Assembly (NCBI GenBank): GCA_028292435.1
Contig: JAQGMI010000106.1
Span: 27,554 to 91,553 of the forward strand
Length of the DNA stretch: 64,000 nucleotides
Origin: Betaproteobacteria bacterium
Lineage (GTDB): Bacteria; Pseudomonadota; Gammaproteobacteria; Burkholderiales; SG8-41
Direction of reading: 5' to 3'
Shown: in pieces, positions 58,552-64,000 of the stretch
Position numbering within the stretch: the first letter of the stretch is position 1
Layout: each line of letters begins with the position of its first letter
Position numbers and translations under genes: made by a program
Notes under the pieces: generated by a model
The model's database searches: none
What the model was told of the DNA's origin: nothing
Seen by the model: only the letters and a program-made list of their open reading frames with translations

Positions 58552-59490
58552 ATGAAGCACGACATCATCGTAACCGCGGCAGGACATAAAGGTACGCTCG
58601 AACGGCTGACGCAGGAGTTTTCCGCAATCAAGCTTTTTGCGGCAACTGACCGCGCCGCGGCTTTAAAGGAAGCGGCGCCGAAGGTGCGCGGCCTGGCACA
58701 TAGTGGACACGCCCATGTTGACGCGGCATTGATGGATGCGTTGCCCAAGCTGGAAATAATTGCCAACTTTGGTGTCGGGGTTAACCAGATCGATGTCGCG
58801 GCCGCGAAAGAACGTGGCATTGTTGTAACTAACGGCGCCGGTGTATTAAATAATTGTGTTGCCGATTTCTCTATGGCGTTAGTGCTCAACACTCTGCGTA
58901 AATTGCCGCAGGCGGGCATCTACCTTCGAGCAGGACATTGGCAATCGAAGGGCACTTACGAGTTTACGACTTCGCTGGGTAGCAAAACTCTCGGTATCCT
59001 TGGACTTGGCCGTATTGGTGAAGAGATTGCGAAACGCGCTCTCGCGTTCGGCATGAAAATCCGCTATCACAATCGCAGCAAGAAAAACGTCCCCTATACG
59101 TACGACAGCGATGCCGTCACGCTGGCAAAAAATTCGGACGTCCTGCTGGTAATCACGCCGGGTGGTGCGGAGACCGACAAGCTCGTCAATGCTGCTGTGC
59201 TCGACGCACTCGGACCGCAGGGCTATCTGATCAATGTGGCGCGCGGCTCGGTCGTGGATGAACCGGTGTTATTACGTTACTTGCAGGAAAAGAAAATTGC
59301 GGGTGCGGGGCTCGACGTCTTCGAACATGAGCCCAAAGTTCCAGCAGAGTTCTTTGCGCTCGACAACGTCGTGCTGACGCCGCACATGGCAAGCGCAACC
59401 AACGAAACGCGCACCGCGATGGGCAACCTGCAGATCGAGAATCTGCAACTGCACTTTGCCGGCAAGCCGGTAAAGACGCCGGTGCAATAA
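58552..59490 (+). CDS. D-2-hydroxyacid dehydrogenase (glyoxylate/hydroxypyruvate reductase type)
   Basis: A 312-residue dehydrogenase with the Rossmann motif LGILGLGRIGEEIAKRALAFGM and catalytic residues in NVARGSVVDE (Arg), DVFEHEPKVP (Glu) and VVLTPHMASATNETR (His). Closer to the GRHPR/GyaR group than the gene at 31957. It reduces a 2-keto acid, substrate uncertain. It lies between the truncated SMP-30-like frame and a convergent membrane protein gene. Confidence 0.92.
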   Translation: MKHDIIVTAAGHKGTLERLTQEFSAIKLFAATDRAAALKEAAPKVRGLAHSGHAHVDAALMDALPKLEIIANFGVGVNQIDVAAAKERGIVVTNGAGVLNNCVADFSMALVLNTLRKLPQAGIYLRAGHWQSKGTYEFTTSLGSKTLGILGLGRIGEEIAKRALAFGMKIRYHNRSKKNVPYTYDSDAVTLAKNSDVLLVITPGGAETDKLVNAAVLDALGPQGYLINVARGSVVDEPVLLRYLQEKKIAGAGLDVFEHEPKVPAEFFALDNVVLTPHMASATNETRTAMGNLQIENLQLHFAGKPVKTPVQ

Positions 59491-59520
59491 GCGAGGTCTG
59501 GCCGCTCGACCATCGCGATG

Positions 59521-59847
59521 CTATTCGTTACTGTCTTGCGGCCTGTCTTCACCGCTGCGCGCCCGGGCGGCGGACCAGAAAAAGCCCACTGAGATGGCGA
59601 GCGAGATTACGGCAACCGTATAAGCGAGCGACTTGCCATGCCACAGGCTTGCGAGCCACTCGTTGAAACGCACCGCATAGAGTGTTGCCTTGCCGCCGAT
59701 GCGCTCGATCTGGTTTTCATAAGCGCGGGGATTGGCGAATTCGACCTCGCTGGCCGCATCGTCGGCAAAAACGTAAATCAGCGTCGCGGCGGCAAAGCCG
59801 CCGATGAGTATCGCCAATCCGATGTCGATGAGGCGCGCGCGCTTCAT
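59521..59847 (-). CDS. Two-helix membrane protein of unknown function
   Basis: A 108-residue protein starting MKRARLIDIGLAILIG at 59847, 5 nt after the aldehyde dehydrogenase stop, so probably coupled. Helices at about 8-27 and 78-95 flank a 50-residue loop (EFANPRAYENQIERIGGKATLYAVRFNEW). The tail is acidic (SGEDRPQDSNE). No family recognised. The ribosome-binding site is weak (GAAGCGG). Confidence 0.65.
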   Translation of the reverse strand: MKRARLIDIGLAILIGGFAAATLIYVFADDAASEVEFANPRAYENQIERIGGKATLYAVRFNEWLASLWHGKSLAYTVAVISLAISVGFFWSAARARSGEDRPQDSNE

Positions 59848-59852
59848 CCGCT

Positions 59853-61352
59853 TCAGCGCATGATGAACGGATTCGGCACTTCCCGGGCGGTCGAGATCCA
59901 CACGCTCTTGGTCTGCAGATATTCCTTGATCATTTCCTGCCCGCTTTCACGGCCGAGCCCGCTGCGCTTGTAACCGCCGAACGGCGACAGGTAGCTGACG
60001 GCGCGATACGTGTTGACCCATACCGTGCCGGCCTGCAGTTTTTCCGCCATCAGGAACGCTCTGCGCATGTTCTGCGTCCACACGCCGGCCGCGAGTCCGA
60101 ACACGACGTCGTTGCCGATGGCGATGGCTTCTTCTTCATCTTTAAACGGAATCACCGACAGCACCGGACCGAATACTTCTTCCTGCGCGATGCGCATCGA
60201 GTTCTTGACGCCGGTGAAGATGGTCGGCTCGACGAACCAGCCGTCGCCGCATTCCGGACGCGTGGCCTTGGCGCCGCCCAACGCGGTCGTCACCCCCTCG
60301 GCTTTTGCGATATCGATGTAACTCAGGATTTTTTTGTATTGCGGCTGATTGGTGACCGGACCGACCTGGGTCTCCATGCTCATCGGGTTGCCCATCTTGG
60401 CGGTCTTCGCAAAGGCGACGAGCTTTTCGACGAACTGATCGTGTATCGATTCCTGCACGAGCAGGCGCGAGCCTGCGATGCAGGTTTGCCCGGTCGCGGC
60501 GAAGATGCCCGAGATCGCGCCTTTGACCGCGTTATCGATTTCGGCGTCGTCGAACACGATGTTCGGTGACTTGCCGCCGAGCTCCATACTGACTTTTTTG
60601 AGGCCTTTTGCGGCCGCTTCGTAAATCTTTTGTCCGGTCAGATCTGAACCGGTAAATGCAATTTTGGCGACCAGCGGATGCTCGACGAGTGGCGTACCGG
60701 CTTCAGGGCCGAAGCCGGTCACGACATTGACAACCCCCGGCGGGAAGCCTGCTTCCTCGATGAGTTTCATGAATTCGAGCAGCGACGCGGACGTGTACTC
60801 GGACGGCTTCAACACCATCACGTTGCCGGCGGCGAGCGCGGGCGCGAGTTTCCACGCGGTGAGCAACAACGGCGAATTCCACGGGATGATCGCACCGACT
60901 ACGCCGAGCGGCTCAAAGCGCGTGTAGTTGAACGTATCGGGCTTGTCGATTGGAATGACCTGGCCTTCGATCTTATCGGCAAGGCCGCCGTAGTAGTAAT
61001 ACCACTGCGCCATGTACGCGGTCTGCGCACTCATCTCGGCATACAGCTTGCCGTTGTCGCGTACTTCAATTTCAGCGAGCGCTTTCGATTTCTCTGTAAT
61101 GAGGTCGCCGAGCTTGCGCAGCAGCGCGCCGCGCCGGCTCGCCGTCATCTTCGGCCATTCGCCGGACGTGAAAGCCTTGCGCGCCGCGCGCGCCGCGCGA
61201 TCGACGTCCTCCGCATTGCCGCGCGGAATAAGAGCCCAGGGTTTGCCGGTAAACGGGTCGAAGCTTTCGAAATGCTGGCTCGATGCCGAATCGACCCACT
61301 CGCCATCGATGACCATTTTGTATTTCACGAGCGTGCCTGCGGTGGTGTCCAT
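59853..61352 (-). CDS. NAD(P)-dependent aldehyde dehydrogenase
   Basis: A 499-residue ALDH with catalytic Cys291 (TGQTCIAGSRLL) and Glu257 (SMELGGKSPNIVFDDAE), the oxyanion Asn in IIPWNSPLLLTAWKLAPALAAGN, and FGGYKRSGLGRESG at the C-terminus. Length is normal. It oxidises an aldehyde to the acid in the cytoplasm; the substrate is unknown. It is divergent from the acyl-CoA dehydrogenase gene across 106 bp, which suggests a shared catabolic theme. Confidence 0.94.
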   Translation of the reverse strand: MDTTAGTLVKYKMVIDGEWVDSASSQHFESFDPFTGKPWALIPRGNAEDVDRAARAARKAFTSGEWPKMTASRRGALLRKLGDLITEKSKALAEIEVRDNGKLYAEMSAQTAYMAQWYYYYGGLADKIEGQVIPIDKPDTFNYTRFEPLGVVGAIIPWNSPLLLTAWKLAPALAAGNVMVLKPSEYTSASLLEFMKLIEEAGFPPGVVNVVTGFGPEAGTPLVEHPLVAKIAFTGSDLTGQKIYEAAAKGLKKVSMELGGKSPNIVFDDAEIDNAVKGAISGIFAATGQTCIAGSRLLVQESIHDQFVEKLVAFAKTAKMGNPMSMETQVGPVTNQPQYKKILSYIDIAKAEGVTTALGGAKATRPECGDGWFVEPTIFTGVKNSMRIAQEEVFGPVLSVIPFKDEEEAIAIGNDVVFGLAAGVWTQNMRRAFLMAEKLQAGTVWVNTYRAVSYLSPFGGYKRSGLGRESGQEMIKEYLQTKSVWISTAREVPNPFIMR

Positions 61353-61458
61353 AATCTGTCTCGCTGATTAAGATTGATATGACGGATACGGTTGGCGTGC
61401 CTTGCATTTTACGGTAAGTTACGACAGCGGTATCGCGCTGCCATCCTACATCCCCTTC

Positions 61459-62628
61459 ATGAGTAAAATCGCCCAACAACCCGACCAATACGCCGAACTG
61501 CGCGAAGCCTTGCGCGCGTTATGCAGTGAGTACGACAACGCGTACTGGCAAAAAATCGACGAAGCGCGCGGCTATCCTGAAGCATTCGTCAAAGCATTGA
61601 CTGACGCGGGCTGGCTTGCCGCGCTGGTGCCGGAGGAATTCGGTGGCTCGGGGTTATCGCTCGCCGAAGCGTCGGTGATCATGGAAGAGATCAATCGCTC
61701 GGGCGGTAACTCCGGCGCATGCCACGGGCAGATGTACAACATGAACACGCTGCTGCGACATGGTTCGGACGCGCAGAAGCGCGAGTATCTGCCGAGAATC
61801 GCGAGCGGCGAACTGCGCCTGCAATCGATGGGCGTGACCGAGCCGGGTGCGGGCACCGATACGACCAAGATCAAGACCGTCGCCGTGAAGAAAGGCGACC
61901 GTTACATGGTCAACGGCCAGAAAGTCTGGATTTCGCGCATTCAGCATTCGGAATTGATGATATTGCTCGCGCGCACGACGCCGCTCGAGCAGGTCAAGAA
62001 AAAATCGGAAGGCATGTCGATTTTCCTGGTCGATTTACGCAAAGCGATCGGCCATGGGCTGACCGTGCGTCCGATTCGCAACATGGTCAACCATGAGACG
62101 AACGAACTCTTTATCGACAACCTCGAAATTCCGGCCGCCAACCTGATCGGGGAGGAAGGGCGGGGTTTCAAATACATTCTCGACGGCCTCAATGCCGAAC
62201 GCATATTGATCGCGGCGGAATGCATCGGCGACGGCTATTGGTTTCTCGACAAGGGCAGCGCTTACGCGAAAGAGCGCGTCGTGTTCGACCGGCCGATCGG
62301 GCAGAATCAGGGCATCCAGTTTCCGCTCGCGCGCGCATACGTCAACGTTGAGGCGGCAAACCTGATGCGCTTCAAGGCGGCAGCGTTGTTCGATGGCGGC
62401 AAGCCATGCGGTGCCGAAGCGAATATGGCAAAGCTGCTCGCCGCCGACGCGTCGTGGGAAGCGGCGAACGTTTGCCTGCAAACGCACGGCGGATTCGGTT
62501 TCGCGGCCGAGTACGACGTGGAGCGCAAGTTCCGTGAAACCAGGCTCTATCAGGTGGCGCCGATTTCGACCAATTTAATCCTGTCTTACATCGGCGAGCA
62601 CGTGCTGGGAATGCCTAGATCCTTTTAA
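61459..62628 (+). CDS. Acyl-CoA dehydrogenase
   Basis: A 389-residue FAD enzyme starting MSKIAQQPDQYAELREAL at 61459. No good ribosome-binding site is seen for this or for the TTG at 61402. Signatures: EEFGGSGLSLAEASVIMEEINRSGGNSGACH, LQSMGVTEPGAGTDTTKIKT, KVWISRIQHS and THGGFGFAAEYDVERKFRETR...APISTNL. It introduces a C2-C3 double bond in an acyl-CoA, passing electrons to ETF. It is followed by the repeat element and then a CoA transferase gene on the same strand. Confidence 0.93.
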   Translation: MSKIAQQPDQYAELREALRALCSEYDNAYWQKIDEARGYPEAFVKALTDAGWLAALVPEEFGGSGLSLAEASVIMEEINRSGGNSGACHGQMYNMNTLLRHGSDAQKREYLPRIASGELRLQSMGVTEPGAGTDTTKIKTVAVKKGDRYMVNGQKVWISRIQHSELMILLARTTPLEQVKKKSEGMSIFLVDLRKAIGHGLTVRPIRNMVNHETNELFIDNLEIPAANLIGEEGRGFKYILDGLNAERILIAAECIGDGYWFLDKGSAYAKERVVFDRPIGQNQGIQFPLARAYVNVEAANLMRFKAAALFDGGKPCGAEANMAKLLAADASWEAANVCLQTHGGFGFAAEYDVERKFRETRLYQVAPISTNLILSYIGEHVLGMPRSF

Positions 62629-62633
62629 GTCTT

Positions 62634-62791
62634 GAACCGCGAAGGACGCGAAGGACGCAAGGGAAAGTAGGCGGATTTATGAAATCCCAATTTACAATGT
62701 GCATTGCATCTGACGTGATAGTTTTAAATGATGATTGCCCTGTCGTTCTCTAAGTTTTTCCTTCGCGTCCTTTGCGTCCTTGGCGGTTAAA
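62634..62791. repeat. Inverted pair of the ~30-bp dispersed repeat (second locus)
   Basis: Left arm 62634-62667 (GAACCGCGAAGGACGCGAAG...) and right arm 62755-62791 in inverse orientation (CTTCGCGTCCTTTGCGTCCT...) bracket about 87 bp. They are the same unit as at 47582-47708. The right arm ends 24 nt before the CoA transferase start, followed by a run of T (62795-62800) that could make a terminator on the plus strand after the acyl-CoA dehydrogenase. Confidence 0.75.
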
Positions 62792-62814
62792 GATTTTTTT
62801 GCGTAGGGTTCCTT

Positions 62815-63996
62815 GTGACCAGGCCTCTTGAAGGAATTACGGTAGTCGCGCTCGAGCAGGCGGTTGCAGCGCCGTTTGCGACGCGTCAACTTGCCGATCT
62901 TGGCGCGCGCGTCATCAAGATCGAACGTCCAGGCGTCGGCGATTTCGCGCGCGATTACGATCAAACGGTCAAAGGCCTGTCCGCGTATTTCGTCTGGCTC
63001 AACCGGTCGAAAGAGAGTCTCACGCTCGACGTAAAGCATGAGGCGTCCGCGGAGGTATTGGCGCGGCTGATTGCGAAAGCGGATGTCTTCATTCAGAACC
63101 TCGCGCCGGGCGCTTCAAGTCGGCTTGGGCTCGATGCAACGACGCTGCTCGCAAAGCATCCGCGTTTGATCGTGTGCGACGTTTCGGGTTACGGCGACAG
63201 CGGCCCGTACGCGCACAAGAAAGCGTACGATCTCTTGATCCAAAGCGAAGCGGGCGTATTGTCTGTCACCGGAACGCCCGAAACGCAGACGAAAGTCGGC
63301 ATCTCGATCGTCGATATCAGCGCGGGGATGTATGCGTATTCGGGGATTCTCACGGCGCTGTATCAACGCGAGAAAACGGGGAAGGGCACGCGCGTCGATG
63401 TCACGATGTTCGAGTCGCTCGCGGAATGGATGGCACATCCACTGAACTACACGCATTTCAGCGGCGAGCCGCCGCGCCGCAGCGGTCCCGATCATGCAAC
63501 GATCGTTCCTTATGGCCGCTTCAAATGCGGTGACGGCGCATACGTGATGCTCGGCATTCAGAACGAGCGCGAATGGGCGAAATTCTGTAGCGGCGTGCTC
63601 GCCATGCCTGACCTTGCGACCGATGCGCAGTACAACAACAACACGAAGCGAACCGAACGGCGCGCTGAAGTCGTCGCGCTGATCGAAAAAGTGTTCGCGA
63701 ACATGAACGCGCAGCAAGTGGTTGAAAAACTGGACGCCGCCGATATTGCGAATGCCCGCATTAATAACCCGCAGGAAGTATGGGAGCATCCGCAACTGAA
63801 AGCGCGCAATCGCTGGCGCGAAGTCGGGTCGCCCGCGGGCCCGTTGCCGGTGCTGTTGCCACCGGTCACAATGCCTGAATTCGAAGCCCGGCTCGATCCA
63901 ATTCCGGCGGTCGGCGAGCACACGGAAAGCATACTGGCAGGCATCGGTTACAGCGCCGGTGAAATCGCGGCATTGCGCGAAACCAAAGCGGTGTAG
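62815..63996 (+). CDS. Class III (CaiB/BaiF) CoA transferase
   Basis: A 393-residue protein starting at GTG 62815 (TRPLEGITVVALEQAVAAPFA). Family marks: RQLADLGARVIKIERPGVGDF, LNRSKESLTLDVKHEA, the catalytic Asp in KVGISIVDISAGMYAYSG, and GEHTESILAGIGYS near the end. Length is normal and it ends 4 nt before the window edge. It is probably linked to the acyl-CoA dehydrogenase upstream, feeding it an acyl-CoA (inference). Confidence 0.92.
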   Translation: MTRPLEGITVVALEQAVAAPFATRQLADLGARVIKIERPGVGDFARDYDQTVKGLSAYFVWLNRSKESLTLDVKHEASAEVLARLIAKADVFIQNLAPGASSRLGLDATTLLAKHPRLIVCDVSGYGDSGPYAHKKAYDLLIQSEAGVLSVTGTPETQTKVGISIVDISAGMYAYSGILTALYQREKTGKGTRVDVTMFESLAEWMAHPLNYTHFSGEPPRRSGPDHATIVPYGRFKCGDGAYVMLGIQNEREWAKFCSGVLAMPDLATDAQYNNNTKRTERRAEVVALIEKVFANMNAQQVVEKLDAADIANARINNPQEVWEHPQLKARNRWREVGSPAGPLPVLLPPVTMPEFEARLDPIPAVGEHTESILAGIGYSAGEIAALRETKAV

Positions 63997-64000
63997 CAAT

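Noticed and set aside
1..64000. tRNA, rRNA, CRISPR arrays, transposases, prophage genes
   Set aside because: No cloverleaf-like segments, spaced direct repeats or transposase/recombinase frames were found by reading; short or divergent tRNAs could be missed without a covariance search.

Overview
The window looks like chromosome of a GC-rich betaproteobacterium, most likely in or near the Burkholderiales. The evidence is the neighbourhood serB / mfd / ispD-ispF / EnvZ-OmpR-type two-component system, and ten copies of the Bug (TctC-like) periplasmic solute-binding family in 64 kb without a single TctA/TctB membrane partner. The species cannot be named from the sequence. I see no rRNA, tRNA, CRISPR array, transposase or integrase gene.

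Layout. 1-3.9 kb (minus): a surface-glycan type group (sugar aminotransferase, hexapeptide acyltransferase, a glycosyltransferase-like protein, and a TPR protein cut by the left edge). 4.1-14.5 kb: core genes serB, a HAD phosphatase, mfd, one Bug gene, the AmmeMemoRadiSam pair, then ispD, ispF and thpR on the plus strand. 14.5-23.6 kb: a secreted protein, a sensor kinase/response regulator pair, a plus-strand run of small secreted or membrane proteins including a 12-cysteine repeat protein, a DUF1800/DUF1501/hydrolase group and an orphan DGQHR-domain protein. 23.6-34.1 kb: a RidA-RidA-HAD-PPOX group, then a long plus-strand catabolic operon mixing Bug genes with a CoA transferase, an Ldh-family dehydrogenase and an amidohydrolase.

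34.2-36.1 kb is foreign in character: more A+T-rich, genes of unknown function, and boundaries that read as integron recombination sites (one good attC, one degenerate attC, one simple site) with no integrase in view. It looks like a two-cassette CALIN-type island. Cassette 1 carries a HEPN-like protein. Cassette 2 carries a 67-residue membrane protein and a 220-residue protein that share an amyloid-like motif, at the C-terminus of one and the N-terminus of the other.

36.2-64 kb is mostly catabolic: a ModA-like binding protein, amidases, three tandem Bug genes plus an asparaginase-like enzyme with altered active-site residues, three class III CoA transferases in the whole window, a TauD-type dioxygenase cluster divergent from a CysB-like regulator, a dihaem cytochrome c, an aldehyde dehydrogenase and an acyl-CoA dehydrogenase. 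At 44.9-45.5 kb an in-frame TGA in a UGSC-family gene, followed by a SECIS-like hairpin and a coupled downstream gene, points to a selenoprotein; its motif reads U-G-S-S rather than U-G-S-C. Two loci (47.6 and 62.6 kb) carry the same ~30-bp repeat as inverted pairs.
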